The translations under genes and the position numbers were made by a program. This document shows positions 29,589 to 37,366 of a DNA stretch of 42,129 bases, one piece after another. This DNA comes from Azotobacter chroococcum. GTDB taxonomy: Bacteria > Pseudomonadota > Gammaproteobacteria > Pseudomonadales > Pseudomonadaceae. The notes below the pieces were generated by a model. It was not told the origin of the DNA and made no database searches. It saw only the letters and a program-made list of their open reading frames with translations. The DNA lies in the NCBI RefSeq assembly GCF_004339665.1, contig NZ_SMMU01000029.1:1-42129 (forward strand), in the 5' to 3' direction. Each line of letters opens with the position of its first letter. Position 1 is the first letter of the stretch.

Positions 29589-30128
29589 TCAGAACCCCAG
29601 CAGCAGTTGAGCTCGGCGAGTGGCTTGCTCGACCGCCTTGATGTGCTCCTTGCGGATCTTCTTCCAGCGGGCCAGGGCCATGCCGCTCAGGCTGGCAACG
29701 CGCTTGTCGGCCTCCATGAGGGCGATGGCTTCGCCAAGGGCCTGCATGGCGCTCCTGGCGTGGCCGCCACCATGGAAGTGATCGTGCAGCACCTGGAAGC
29801 ACTCGCGCTGGTACTCGATTACCTTCGGCCGGATCTCCTTTTTGACGCGGGAGGCATCCACGCCGAATAGCCAGCCATTTAGATACTCGAGGGGAAGGCA
29901 AACGATCCCGCGACGCTGGTCATCTCCAGGCATCTGCATGTCCATGATGGACACGCAGGTCTTGAGCACCTCATGACGCCTGATTCGTTTGAGCTGCGCC
30001 TCCCATTGCAGCCCCAGGTATTCGCAGATGGGCCGCATCGCGACGAGATGCTCGCCAGACGGCCCGATCACCACGGAGAGCTCGTCGCCGTGGAAATTCA
30101 CAGTTTCAAGTTGGCTGGCAGCATTCAT
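29589..30128 (-). CDS. P22-type antirepressor (P22_AR_N domain)
   Basis: This 179-residue protein begins MNAASQLETVNFHGDELSVV and contains IGPSGEHLVAMRPICEYLGL, GIVCLPLEYLNGWLFGVDAS and IRPKVIEYQRECFQVLHDHF, the P22 Ant N-terminal domain nearly complete. P22 Ant binds c2 repressor and prevents DNA binding. A C-terminal part of about 50 residues follows (ALMEADKRVASLSGMALARW). As an early-right gene it would be made after induction and could also inactivate related repressors. Confidence 0.85.
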   Translation of the reverse strand: MNAASQLETVNFHGDELSVVIGPSGEHLVAMRPICEYLGLQWEAQLKRIRRHEVLKTCVSIMDMQMPGDDQRRGIVCLPLEYLNGWLFGVDASRVKKEIRPKVIEYQRECFQVLHDHFHGGGHARSAMQALGEAIALMEADKRVASLSGMALARWKKIRKEHIKAVEQATRRAQLLLGF

Positions 30129-30202
30129 TCGTTCTCACCCCTCGGTATCAGCCCCATCTCTTCCAGCAGCCTGCGGTTCCAGGCGACGTATTCAGCTTTC
30201 AC
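30125..30202 (-). CDS. 25-residue coupled peptide
   Basis: GTG at 30200-30202 starts MKAEYVAWNRRLLEEMGLIP and ends RGENE. GGAGG lies 7 nt upstream, the start overlaps the stop of the Ref-like gene, and its stop overlaps the antirepressor start. Complete packing into the operon supports it despite its size. Confidence 0.6.
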   Translation of the reverse strand: MKAEYVAWNRRLLEEMGLIPRGENE

Positions 30203-30495
30203 GCGGCATCCTCCCTTTCCAGCAGTCGGCGCACTTGAGCCAGCAGCTCCAGCTCCGTGCCGAATCTCGCCTCCCAGGCCCTCTGCCCGGCATGGATGGC
30301 GACCCCATGGCCGCCGTTCTGGTGATGAAGACTGCAAAGCGGGATGACCTCGAAATGGCTTGCGCGCTGACTCATTCCCTGGCCGGCGCGGATGTGATGG
30401 ATTGCGGCCGGCGAGCGCTGGCCGTATTCCTGGCGGCAGACGATGCAGCCGAGGCCGGCAACGCGGGACAGGTGGAGCTTCTCGGCCTTGGTCAT
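30199..30495 (-). CDS. Ref-like RecA-dependent nuclease
   Basis: This 98-residue protein begins MTKAEKLHLSRVAGLGCIVC and contains AIHHIRAGQGMSQRASHFEV, IPLCSLHHQNGGHGVAIHAG and QRAWEARFGTELELLAQVRR, matching phage P1 Ref with its zinc ligands (C..C, HH) and HNH-like active site. Ref cuts DNA at RecA-made displacement loops and stimulates recombination. It lies beside ninB and rusA in a recombination cluster. Confidence 0.85.
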   Translation of the reverse strand: MTKAEKLHLSRVAGLGCIVCRQEYGQRSPAAIHHIRAGQGMSQRASHFEVIPLCSLHHQNGGHGVAIHAGQRAWEARFGTELELLAQVRRLLEREDAA

Positions 30496-30932
30496 GCCGC
30501 CCTCCTCTCGCCGTAGATCGCCAGCATCAAATCCTCGGGGTGCGGCAGCAGCAGGCCCAGGTGCTCGGCGCAGTACTGGTCGAGCAACTCCAGATAGGTG
30601 GTCATCTGCGGGATGCTGAAGCCGCGAGTCTTGGCTCGGCCGACGCGGTAGCGGGTGCCGTCCGGTAGATGGACTGGGCGCACCTCGGCCGGCCATAGCT
30701 TGGCCACCAGGATCTCGTGCCACTCCTCTGCGCTGGCGATCTGCCCGAACGAATCGCGCAGGTGCCGCTGGATCAGCCCGTTCCACGACCAGAGAAGGCG
30801 GTTCTGGGCATCGCTGCGCTTGCTGCGGATCTCGGCAATGGAGACCTTGCGCGGCTTGGTCAGGTCCAGGCCCTGCAGGAAGGCGATGAGCCGGCGGCGG
30901 TCGTGCTCGGTGCGGATGATGTGGTCAGTCAT
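30492..30932 (-). CDS. ninB: NinB recombination protein
   Basis: This 146-residue protein begins MTDHIIRTEHDRRRLIAFLQ and contains KPRKVSIAEIRSKRSDAQNR, LLWSWNGLIQRHLRDSFGQI, SAEEWHEILVAKLWP and SIPQMTTYLELLDQYCAEHL, the NinB/Orf family, which in lambda acts as a recombination mediator binding single-stranded DNA and SSB. It overlaps the upstream HNH gene by 8 bases. Confidence 0.88.
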   Translation of the reverse strand: MTDHIIRTEHDRRRLIAFLQGLDLTKPRKVSIAEIRSKRSDAQNRLLWSWNGLIQRHLRDSFGQIASAEEWHEILVAKLWPAEVRPVHLPDGTRYRVGRAKTRGFSIPQMTTYLELLDQYCAEHLGLLLPHPEDLMLAIYGERRAA

Positions 30933-31458
30933 CTGCGCGCCCTCCCTTGCCCATCGCGGCGTCGATGGCTCGGCCATGATTCTCATGGAACCCGAATGAC
31001 TGCTCAGCAGCTTTTCTGGCAGCGACTGCGTCCTCAAGATTTTCGAAGTAGCCTATGTGCCGCTTTTTCCTATCTACCGTGATTTCAACTCGCCACTTAT
31101 TGCGCCGCTTGAACCAATGAATGCCGTTCACGCCTGAAGTGTTATTTCTGGCTAGGCGCTGATTTCTGCCATTTTCTACATGTGAAACATCGCGCAAGTT
31201 AGCAATGCGGTTATCTGTTCTAATTCCATTGATGTGATCGATCTGGCCGTCAGGCCATCTGCCATGCACATAGAGCCACGCAAGGCGATGCGCTTGGTAA
31301 GATTGGTTATCCACATAGATTCCGAGATACCCATCAGGACGAATACAGCCCGCTACCTGCCCAACCTTGACGTTATTGGTTGTCCGCACTTTGCGGATAA
31401 AAACCCCTGTCTCTGCGTTGTAGTCGAAAAGTTCGCGTAATCGTGACGACTCAAGCAT
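30925..31458 (-). CDS. HNH homing endonuclease with AP2-like domain
   Basis: This 177-residue protein has an HNH core (QAHRLAWLYVHGRWPDGQID, HINGIRTDNRIANLRDVSHV) and an AP2-like DNA-binding region (NTSGVNGIHWFKRRNKWRVE ... HIGYFENLEDAVAARKAAEQ). It ends SFGFHENHGRAIDAAMG. It is a free-standing mobile endonuclease inside the early operon. A related gene lies at 39935-40519 and shares the C-terminal GFHENHGRA motif. AT content is higher than in its neighbours. Confidence 0.88.
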   Translation of the reverse strand: MLESSRLRELFDYNAETGVFIRKVRTTNNVKVGQVAGCIRPDGYLGIYVDNQSYQAHRLAWLYVHGRWPDGQIDHINGIRTDNRIANLRDVSHVENGRNQRLARNNTSGVNGIHWFKRRNKWRVEITVDRKKRHIGYFENLEDAVAARKAAEQSFGFHENHGRAIDAAMGKGGRADD

Positions 31459-31729
31459 GCTTCGCCCCCTGTTCAGCCTTGATCCTCGTCAACTCATCAC
31501 GAAGCCGGTCGCGCTCCTGATGAAGCTTCAAGTTCGCTGACAGCAGACGGTCGTGGCTTTCGCAAAGCTCTTTGTTCTCGGCGATCAGCTCCAGGATGGC
31601 GGCGGGGTTGGCGGCCTTCATAAAGGCATTCGATATTTCCCCAGGTCGGCGCGACGCATCGACAAGCTCTTTCCACATTAGATTTTTAGCGACCTCAGCC
31701 AGCCGCTTCAGGTTCTCGATATCAGCCAC
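31451..31729 (-). CDS. Coiled-coil early protein
   Basis: This 92-residue protein begins MADIENLKRLAEVAKNLMWK and ends in a heptad-rich helix (AILELIAENKELCESHDRLL, ANLKLHQERDRLRDELTRIK). This resembles Ea22/Ead-like phage proteins, but only loosely. It overlaps both neighbours, so it is part of the coupled operon. No enzyme motif. Confidence 0.65.
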   Translation of the reverse strand: MADIENLKRLAEVAKNLMWKELVDASRRPGEISNAFMKAANPAAILELIAENKELCESHDRLLSANLKLHQERDRLRDELTRIKAEQGAKHA

Positions 31730-31889
31730 GCTCAGCCCTCCTCAGATCCTCGATGTCGACGCCTTTCTTGAGGCTCTGCATCAGCTCGCCGAACCGCATC
31801 TCGGATAGCTTCGGCCGCACGATGCGGACCTCCACGGGCTCGTCGTCGACGATGTGCGCCCGCCACAGGGCCTTGAGTTTCTTGTTCAT
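31722..31889 (-). CDS. Small basic early protein
   Basis: This 55-residue protein begins MNKKLKALWRAHIVDDEPVE and continues VRIVRPKLSEMRFGELMQSL. The start at 31887-31889 overlaps the stop of the upstream gene (ATGA). No known domain. Confidence 0.62.
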   Translation of the reverse strand: MNKKLKALWRAHIVDDEPVEVRIVRPKLSEMRFGELMQSLKKGVDIEDLRRAERG

Positions 31890-32281
31890 GCCAGCTCCCC
31901 CCACTCGACGTGCTTACCAGTCCTGCGCCAGATTTCGGATCGCTTGAGGTACAGCAGGTGCCGGCACTCCTCGCAGCAGTCGGTCGAGTTGTTCGGATTG
32001 CGGATCGACTTGGCGCTGCGGGTCGAGTAGTTGCCGCAGGAGCAGCGGACCACCCACCCCTTGACCTCTGCGGCTTGAGCGATAACCGTGAAACGCCCGA
32101 AGCGGACGCCGCTCAGGTCAGCCCATGACTGGCTGCCAAGCTCTTGCGAAGTCGGCTTGCGCATGGCCGGCGGCACGTCCTGGCAAATGGCGGAATACTT
32201 CTTTCGAGACTCGTAAACCTCGCCCCGCCCCATCACGCGGGCGGCTGTCGAGTTGACGGGGATTTCGTGGCCGACTTTCAT
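31886..32281 (-). CDS. Zinc-finger phage protein
   Basis: This 131-residue protein begins MKVGHEIPVNSTAARVMGRG and carries CSCGN and DCCEECRH separated by about 20 residues, a four-Cys zinc site. The region SWADLSGVRFGRFTVIAQAA resembles the conserved lead-in of small phage zinc proteins. It ends WRRTGKHVEWGELA. It lies in the replication operon between a coiled-coil protein and a small basic protein; role unknown. Confidence 0.65.
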   Translation of the reverse strand: MKVGHEIPVNSTAARVMGRGEVYESRKKYSAICQDVPPAMRKPTSQELGSQSWADLSGVRFGRFTVIAQAAEVKGWVVRCSCGNYSTRSAKSIRNPNNSTDCCEECRHLLYLKRSEIWRRTGKHVEWGELA

Positions 32282-32469
32282 GCCCTGGCCTCCTTCTTCA
32301 TCAGCGCCTCGACGGCGGCGGCGTGTTCGGCCTTGAGGGCCTCTAAAGATTCGATTTCGGCGCGGATCTGCTCGGCGCGCTGCCGGCGAGACTCGGCCTG
32401 CTTGCGCTTGGTCTCGTCGCGGAGTTCTCGCCAGCGGCGTTGCTGTTCTTGGTCGGGGAGGATCATCAC
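32278..32469 (-). CDS. Small coiled-coil protein behind the helicase
   Basis: This 63-residue, highly charged helical protein begins MMILPDQEQQRRWRELRDET and contains KQAESRRQRAEQIRAEIESL. The start is GTG 32469 or ATG 32466, both overlapping the helicase stop. No family recognised. Confidence 0.6.
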   Translation of the reverse strand: MMILPDQEQQRRWRELRDETKRKQAESRRQRAEQIRAEIESLEALKAEHAAAVEALMKKEARA

Positions 32470-33839
32470 TTGCCACCACGCGAATAACGGCCGGCCAAGC
32501 TGGTGACCTTGGGCTGCTGCTCTTCTGGCTCCTGCCAGCCGGCGGCCAGTTGCTCGAACCGGCTGAACTGGCCCAGGAAGGCAGTGCGGACGGTGCCGGT
32601 TTCGATGTCCCGGCCCTTGCCGATGATGATTTCGGCGATGCCCTTGAACTCGCTTTCCGGGTGGTAAACCTCATCGCGGTACACGAACAGGATGATGTCG
32701 GCGTCCTGCTCGATAGAGCCAGACTCGCGCAGGTCGGAGTTCACCGGGCGCTTGTTGGGGCGCTGCTCCAGAGAACGGTTGAGCTGGGAAAGGAGGATCA
32801 CCGGAATCTGCAGTTCACGAGCCATCAGCTTCGCGGCACGGGTCATTGCGCTGACGGCTTCGGTGCGGTTGCCAGACCGGTCTTCTTCATCCACCAACTG
32901 CAGGTAGTCGATGACCATCAGGTCTAGGCCGTAGCGGCGCTTATGGCGGCGAGCCATCGAGCGAATGCGGCTCATGGTCAGCCCAGGGCGTTCCGACATG
33001 GCAAGGCCGGAGGCATCGATCTTCCCGGCGGCCACCGTCAGGCGCAGGCCATTCTCCCCAGCCGCAGCGCGGCCACTCTTGATGTCCTGCAGCGGGATCT
33101 TGCCCTCGGCGGCGAGGAAGCGGTCCATCAGCTGGCCGTTGCTCATTTCCAGGCTGACCACCAGCACCTGCTTCTTCAGGCGAATGGCGGAATGCCCGGC
33201 GATGTTCATGGCCAAGGTCGTTTTGCCCATCGCCGGCCGGCCGGCCAGGATGATCAGCTGCTCAGGCTTGAGACCCTGCAGCTTCTCGTCCAAGTCAGGA
33301 ATGCCGGTGCTCAGGCCGTCCAGTTCGCCCCTCAACTCCTCCCGCCGCTCAAGGACCGGCAGGTGGCTGCGAAGCACGTCGCCCGCCATGATCACCTCGG
33401 CAGTCGCGGCATCGGCGTCGAGAGCCAGCACCTCGGCCTGCGCGGCGGCAACCTTGTCGGCGGCTGGTTGGTTGCCGTGGGCAATCTCGTTCAGGCGATC
33501 ACCGCAGAGGATCAGGGCGCGATCAAGGGAGCGTTCCTTCACGATCTCGGCATAGCGGGCGGCATTGGCCACGCTCGGCGTGTTGTGGACGATCTCGCCG
33601 GCGAAGGACAGGCCAGTGTGGCCGTCCGGTACGTTGGTCAGCGCATCGCCAACGGTCAGCACGTCGACAGGCTGGCCAGCGGAAACCAGCCCAAGGATGG
33701 CGCGGAACACGCCTGCATGCTCAGGCCAGTAGAAATCCTCGGCGGACAGGTCAGCGGACAGGACGTCGATCAGCTCGGGCCGCTTGATCATCGCGCCCAG
33801 GACGCCGTTCTCGGCTTCGAGGCTGTAGGGATCACGCAT
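32466..33839 (-). CDS. DnaB-like replicative helicase
   Basis: This 457-residue protein has the DnaB plan: N-terminal domain (SLEAENGVLGAMIKRPELID), linker, then the RecA-like motor with Walker A GRPAMGKTTLAMNIAG, Walker B LDLMVIDYLQLV, VILLSQLNRSLEQRP and DLRESGSIEQDADIILFVYR. It unwinds DNA at the phage fork. The phage brings its own helicase, replacing the lambda P strategy of recruiting host DnaB. It overlaps the O-like gene by 8 bases. Confidence 0.93.
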   Translation of the reverse strand: MRDPYSLEAENGVLGAMIKRPELIDVLSADLSAEDFYWPEHAGVFRAILGLVSAGQPVDVLTVGDALTNVPDGHTGLSFAGEIVHNTPSVANAARYAEIVKERSLDRALILCGDRLNEIAHGNQPAADKVAAAQAEVLALDADAATAEVIMAGDVLRSHLPVLERREELRGELDGLSTGIPDLDEKLQGLKPEQLIILAGRPAMGKTTLAMNIAGHSAIRLKKQVLVVSLEMSNGQLMDRFLAAEGKIPLQDIKSGRAAAGENGLRLTVAAGKIDASGLAMSERPGLTMSRIRSMARRHKRRYGLDLMVIDYLQLVDEEDRSGNRTEAVSAMTRAAKLMARELQIPVILLSQLNRSLEQRPNKRPVNSDLRESGSIEQDADIILFVYRDEVYHPESEFKGIAEIIIGKGRDIETGTVRTAFLGQFSRFEQLAAGWQEPEEQQPKVTSLAGRYSRGGK

Positions 33840-34641
33840 GGTAGTTGCCCTCCACGACCTTCACGAAGTTGCTGGCGTTGATCAGCCAGTCGAACGAAGC
33901 GCGGAAGGGCTTGGCACCCATGCGGCCGGCAACCTTGCCAGTCAGGAAGGCGGAGGCCTTCACCATGCCGAAGTACTCACGCCAGAAGTCCAGATCACGG
34001 TGGACGGCGTTCTCACGCCAGCGGCTCTGCAGGTGACGCTTGCGGGTGTCGTTCAGGATGGCGACGGCCGGCAGCTCGGGGAGGATTTCGTGGTATAGGT
34101 CGACAATGGCTTGGTGCGGGCAGGCAGGCATCGAGGACTTTTGGCGAACAGGCTTGGCCTCGGGAACTTCGGCCGGCTGCTGCTCGGGTTGACGCTCGGC
34201 GTCGACGACTCCCGTAAGGGAGTTAATGTCTTTACTGTCTTTAATGTGTGTCGGAAATGACACTAAGGACGTGTCGGATTTAACACTAAGTGTCGTTTCC
34301 GGCTTGGCCTTCTTGTCCTCGTGTTTCGGGTCAATCTTCCACTCCGAAACAGGGGAAATGCCGATGGGCGCCTTGCTGCCTCCGGCACGGTAAAGCACCC
34401 GCTGACGGATCAGCTCGCCAATGATCCGGGAGACGTTTTCCCGGGCAAGATTGGCCAGGCTGGCAATGGTTGCTGCCGGGATGCGCGCCGTCTCGGTGTT
34501 GTAGCCGGCAGTGAAGCGATGCACCGCCAGGGCGACACGCAGCTCGCGCCCGGACAGATCGGCGCCGATCAGCGCCTCGTACAGCTCGTTGTCCATCCGG
34601 GTAAACCCCCCGGTGTTGCGTAGTTGAACGATGTTGGTCAC
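33832..34641 (-). CDS. Replication initiator O-like protein
   Basis: This 269-residue protein begins MTNIVQLRNTGGFTRMDNEL, with the winged-helix N-terminal region of lambda O-type initiators (LSGRELRVALAVHRFTAGYN, IPAATIASLANLARENVSRI). A low-complexity linker carries the candidate origin repeats, and a C-terminal domain follows (SRWRENAVHRDLDFWREYFG, FRASFDWLINASNFVKVVEG). The start is GTG 34639-34641 with GAGG 6 nt upstream. It should bind the iterons inside its own gene and load the helicase encoded next. Confidence 0.85.
   Translation of the reverse strand: MTNIVQLRNTGGFTRMDNELYEALIGADLSGRELRVALAVHRFTAGYNTETARIPAATIASLANLARENVSRIIGELIRQRVLYRAGGSKAPIGISPVSEWKIDPKHEDKKAKPETTLSVKSDTSLVSFPTHIKDSKDINSLTGVVDAERQPEQQPAEVPEAKPVRQKSSMPACPHQAIVDLYHEILPELPAVAILNDTRKRHLQSRWRENAVHRDLDFWREYFGMVKASAFLTGKVAGRMGAKPFRASFDWLINASNFVKVVEGNYHA
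34222..34300. other. Candidate replication origin (iterons inside the O-like gene)
   Basis: Two 20-bp direct repeats (GTGTCGGAAATGACACTAAG at 34248 and a copy at 34271 differing at three positions) lie 23 bp apart, with a third GTGTCG at 34290. An AT-rich stretch with repeated TGTCTTTA lies beside them (34222-34247). In lambda the origin has the same position inside O. Confidence 0.55.
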
Positions 34642-34681
34642 AATTCACCTCGTTGATTGCTGTGCTTAGCTGCGTCAACAG

Positions 34682-34717
34682 AACCCCGGCTGCTGCCACG
34701 CTTGTCCGGGGTTTTTT
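34682..34717 (+). terminator. Hairpin with U run between the cII-like and O-like genes
   Basis: AACCCCGG (34682-34689) pairs with CCGGGGTT (34706-34713). The U6 run (34712-34717) is on the plus strand, so it would stop antisense or rightward transcripts; on the minus strand only a hairpin followed by UUCUGUU remains. Confidence 0.5.
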
Positions 34718-34738
34718 GTGCCTGCAGGAAAGTGCTCA

Positions 34739-35047
34739 TCAGTCCCACCCCAGCGGACCGGGACGCTTGCTCTCGTGGTCAAGGCAGCGCTTGGCCAATG
34801 CCCGAAGCGAGTCGATGTAGTCGGCCGGATGGCAGCGCGCGTCATCCGGAACCACCTGAAGACCCAGCAGCGCAAGAACCTTGCACCAGCGGGCGTATTC
34901 CCCGTCCCCCCAGCGACTGATCGTCGAAATGCTCAGGTCGGTTGCGTCTGCAATGGTTTTCTGCCCGATGGACGAAACCCTCTGCAAAATGAGGGATTCA
35001 TACTCGCGTGCCCTTGCTTCCTGCTCGGGGCTTAATGTCATCGTCAT
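34739..35047 (-). CDS. CII-like transcription activator
   Basis: This 102-residue protein begins MTMTLSPEQEARAREYESLI and has the CII helix-turn-helix (IGQKTIADATDLSISTISRW, GDGEYARWCKVLALLG). Length and position between cro and the O-like gene match lambda cII. CII-type tetramers activate lysogenic promoters. The third codon is also ATG and is a possible start. Confidence 0.82.
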   Translation of the reverse strand: MTMTLSPEQEARAREYESLILQRVSSIGQKTIADATDLSISTISRWGDGEYARWCKVLALLGLQVVPDDARCHPADYIDSLRALAKRCLDHESKRPGPLGWD

Positions 35048-35049
35048 GG

Positions 35050-35262
35050 TTATGCAGCCTTTGGTCTTGGGATGTCAGAGCAGAGCTCCCAGGCCTGGAT
35101 AGCTCCGCAGGTTTTTTCTTGAGCACGAAAGGCGATGGCCGCACTCATGCGGCATGCACCCGAAAGCCACTGCGATACAGCCGGCTGAGTAACACCGAGC
35201 TCCTTCGCTGTTTTCATCTGGTCTCCGAAGTGGGCAACCAGTCGTTGAATAGGGTTTTTCAT
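35050..35262 (-). CDS. cro: Cro-like repressor
   Basis: From ATG 35260-35262 this gives 70 residues: MKNPIQRLVAHFGDQMKTAK, then ELGVTQPAVSQWLSGACRMS, a Cro/YdaS-type helix-turn-helix. AAGGG lies 8 nt upstream, which favours this start over two codons further upstream. It is the first gene of the early-right operon and faces cI; it should bind the 14-bp operators at 35277-35338 and favour lytic growth. Confidence 0.85.
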   Translation of the reverse strand: MKNPIQRLVAHFGDQMKTAKELGVTQPAVSQWLSGACRMSAAIAFRAQEKTCGAIQAWELCSDIPRPKAA

Positions 35263-35276
35263 TTCCATCACCCTTG

Positions 35277-35343
35277 ATAAGCCTGCTTATATCGTAGGCA
35301 ATAAGGAGCCTTATTTGCAAGCCCATAAGCTCGCTTATACATT
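35277..35343. promoter_or_regulatory. Right operator: three 14-bp sites and divergent cro/cI promoters
   Basis: ATAAGCCTGCTTAT (35277-35290), ATAAGGAGCCTTAT (35301-35314) and ATAAGCTCGCTTAT (35325-35338) are inverted repeats spaced exactly 24 bp. The palindrome TTGCAA (35315-35320) can serve as -35 for both promoters: leftward to TACGAT (35291-35296, 18-bp spacer) for cro, and rightward to TACATT (35338-35343, 17-bp spacer) for cI. Two sites would block the cro promoter and one the cI promoter. Confidence 0.82.
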
Positions 35344-35350
35344 CCAGCGC

Positions 35351-36223
35351 ATGAATCTATCTCAGCGCATGAAGGCAGCCCGAAAGCACGCTGGGCTTAC
35401 CCAGCGGCAGCTTGCGGAAGCTGTAAATGTCGAGCAGCCCCTGATTTCTCAGCTTGAAACAGGGAAAACGCTCAAAAGTGCGCACATGGCCCAAATGGCA
35501 AAGGTGTGCGGAGTCAGCGCTATTTGGCTTGCCAGTGGCGAGGGAGAGATGCTTCCTGGCGATACAGGCCATGAGTTGAGCATCGAGACAGGCCTAATCG
35601 CGCCCGCACTCGAAAATCACAAGGAAGCTGCTGCGGCCAAGGTGATGGAGATGCTGCAGAGGCATGGCAAAGGACTGAGTGCAGAGGCTCAGCAGAAGAT
35701 CGTCGATGCCGTCGCTAACTCCCTGACCGAGGAAGAGCAGGCGGCCGGCCAGCCAAGCGACGTGATCATCGCCGACTTCCTGCCCCCCGCCCCGCCCGGT
35801 GACGCAATTCGCATCGCGCACTACGACGTTCGGACAGCTCTAGGCAGCGGACAACTGGTCCCGGACTACCCCGAGATAATGCCGGATCTGCTCGTCAGCA
35901 AGCAGCACTTGCAGGAGCTTGGCGTCATCTACAAAGACCCCTGCCACCTCAAGATGCTGACAGGCTACGGCCAGTCCATGGCGCCCACAATCCAGCACCT
36001 CGACCCGATGATCGTCGATGTGAGCATCCGCGAGTTCGAGGGTGACGGGATCTACTCATTCGTCTGGCAAGGCCATTTCTACACCAAGCGCCTACAGGTG
36101 GCCGACGCGGAGCATTTCGAGATGATTTCGGACAACCCGAATCACAAGGACCGACTGATCCGGATCGACGATACCTACATCCAGGCTCGCGTTCTGCTGG
36201 TCTGGAACGCCAAGAAGCTGTGA
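35351..36223 (+). CDS. cI: CI-type repressor with S24 peptidase domain
   Basis: This 290-residue protein begins MNLSQRMKAARKHAGLTQRQ, an XRE helix-turn-helix (LAEAVNVEQPLISQLETGKT), then a linker and an S24/LexA-like domain with Ser 209 (GYGQSMAPT) and Lys 246 (YTKRLQV). It keeps lysogeny by binding the 14-bp operators. Where many homologues have an Ala-Gly cleavage pair (DVRxSAG) this protein reads DVRTALGSG; another Ala-Gly lies at 132-133 in the linker. No ribosome binding site is visible and the predicted transcript starts at or near the ATG. Confidence 0.88.
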   Translation: MNLSQRMKAARKHAGLTQRQLAEAVNVEQPLISQLETGKTLKSAHMAQMAKVCGVSAIWLASGEGEMLPGDTGHELSIETGLIAPALENHKEAAAAKVMEMLQRHGKGLSAEAQQKIVDAVANSLTEEEQAAGQPSDVIIADFLPPAPPGDAIRIAHYDVRTALGSGQLVPDYPEIMPDLLVSKQHLQELGVIYKDPCHLKMLTGYGQSMAPTIQHLDPMIVDVSIREFEGDGIYSFVWQGHFYTKRLQVADAEHFEMISDNPNHKDRLIRIDDTYIQARVLLVWNAKKL

Positions 36224-36253
36224 GCAGCCAGCAGCCTGCCTGAGAGAGATTTG

Positions 36254-36775
36254 ATGACGAGAGGATTTATGCGCAGCCTTTTGCTTGCAGCTATTGGAAT
36301 GGCTTGCTTTTCAAGTTTCGCAATGGCCGGAGTGCTTAAAGACGAGGTGAACAGGTTCACTGGCGATAGGGATATCGCTTGGCGATCAATACCAGACGGA
36401 AGCGGAAAATTTGCGTTCGGCGCAGACGCAAGAATTCCAGCAAACGGCGGTAGAACAATGGTAGCTGCCTGGCTAATCACCTATGGCGATCGCGCTAGAT
36501 TTTCGAGTTGCCATCACACTCACTGGCTGATCGATGGCCGAAGAACTCAAGAAATAAAGACTCGATACCAGAGCGACCCAGGATCAGGAATTGAGTACTT
36601 CTACGTTGAGCCCCCGAAGGAGCTCATCCCCGTAATTGCAGCAGCAAAGAAGGTTGAGTTTCAGGTGTGCGGAGAGGAAGGCCAGATATCCGATGGTGAC
36701 ATGGAGGGCCTGCGCCAACTCCTGAAAACCCTCAGCGATGCAGGGGCTGGCTTGGCCGGAAACGACAAGCCATAG
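36254..36775 (+). CDS. Exported protein behind cI (lysogenic conversion candidate)
   Basis: This 173-residue protein begins MTRGFMRSLLLAAIGMACFS with a clear signal peptide, probably cut after AMA near residue 24. The mature part has two Cys (RFSSCHHTHW, FQVCGEEG) that could form a disulfide, and segments such as DIAWRSIPDGSGKFAFGADA. It follows cI by 30 nt on the same strand, so it is probably expressed in the lysogen, as envelope-acting prophage genes are. No family recognised. Confidence 0.7.
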   Translation: MTRGFMRSLLLAAIGMACFSSFAMAGVLKDEVNRFTGDRDIAWRSIPDGSGKFAFGADARIPANGGRTMVAAWLITYGDRARFSSCHHTHWLIDGRRTQEIKTRYQSDPGSGIEYFYVEPPKELIPVIAAAKKVEFQVCGEEGQISDGDMEGLRQLLKTLSDAGAGLAGNDKP

Positions 36776-36856
36776 CCGGCGCCGTCTGCCCGCCGGCAAG
36801 GTCGGGGTGTAGGGCACTCAGTACAACCACCAACGCAAGGAAGCCGAGCCAGCACG

Positions 36857-37366
36857 ATGGCCAGTCCGAAAACCATCCCCTACGATGAAGCCATCCATGC
36901 CGCCAGTCAGCCGAAGGTATGGGCCGGCGGCACCCGGATCGTCTGGCGATCAACCTCAGCCCGTAGGTTTCCTGCGCCCTACAGCTTCCGCGCCGCCCTA
37001 GAGGTCAATGGGAAGACGGCTGAAGGCTGGTTCGTCGACCTCTACTTCAAGCGCTCCCGTATTCCTGGCGCCAGAGACACGCTGTCCATGGCGCTGATTG
37101 CCAACAGCACCAGGATCATCGCTATCGACGACAACGGTCCGTCGGTGCACGTCAACGCAGTGGGCGCAGGACTACCTTTCTTCCAGCAGCAGATCGACCA
37201 TCCCCACCTGCACATACCAGTACCTGATGGCAGTGAGGGCTACGCCGAACCCCTAGTCAGCTCTACCGATCAGGCGCTGTGGCGGCTATTCTTGGCGAAA
37301 GCGAACATATCCGGGGCGCCGCCGTTCGAACTGCCTGAGCAAGGCCAAATGGGATTCAGCCTATGA
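36857..37366 (+). CDS. Hypothetical protein, first of a coupled pair with the DUF1828-like gene
   Basis: This 169-residue protein begins MASPKTIPYDEAIHAASQPK and contains FRAALEVNGKTAEGWFVDLY and HPHLHIPVPDGSEGYAEPLV. I am reminded of small phage- and defence-associated proteins with a C-terminal HxHxP motif (DUF6978-like), but this is weak. Its stop overlaps the start of the next gene (ATGA), so the two act as one unit. It lies in the cI transcript region expressed in lysogens. Confidence 0.65.
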   Translation: MASPKTIPYDEAIHAASQPKVWAGGTRIVWRSTSARRFPAPYSFRAALEVNGKTAEGWFVDLYFKRSRIPGARDTLSMALIANSTRIIAIDDNGPSVHVNAVGAGLPFFQQQIDHPHLHIPVPDGSEGYAEPLVSSTDQALWRLFLAKANISGAPPFELPEQGQMGFSL

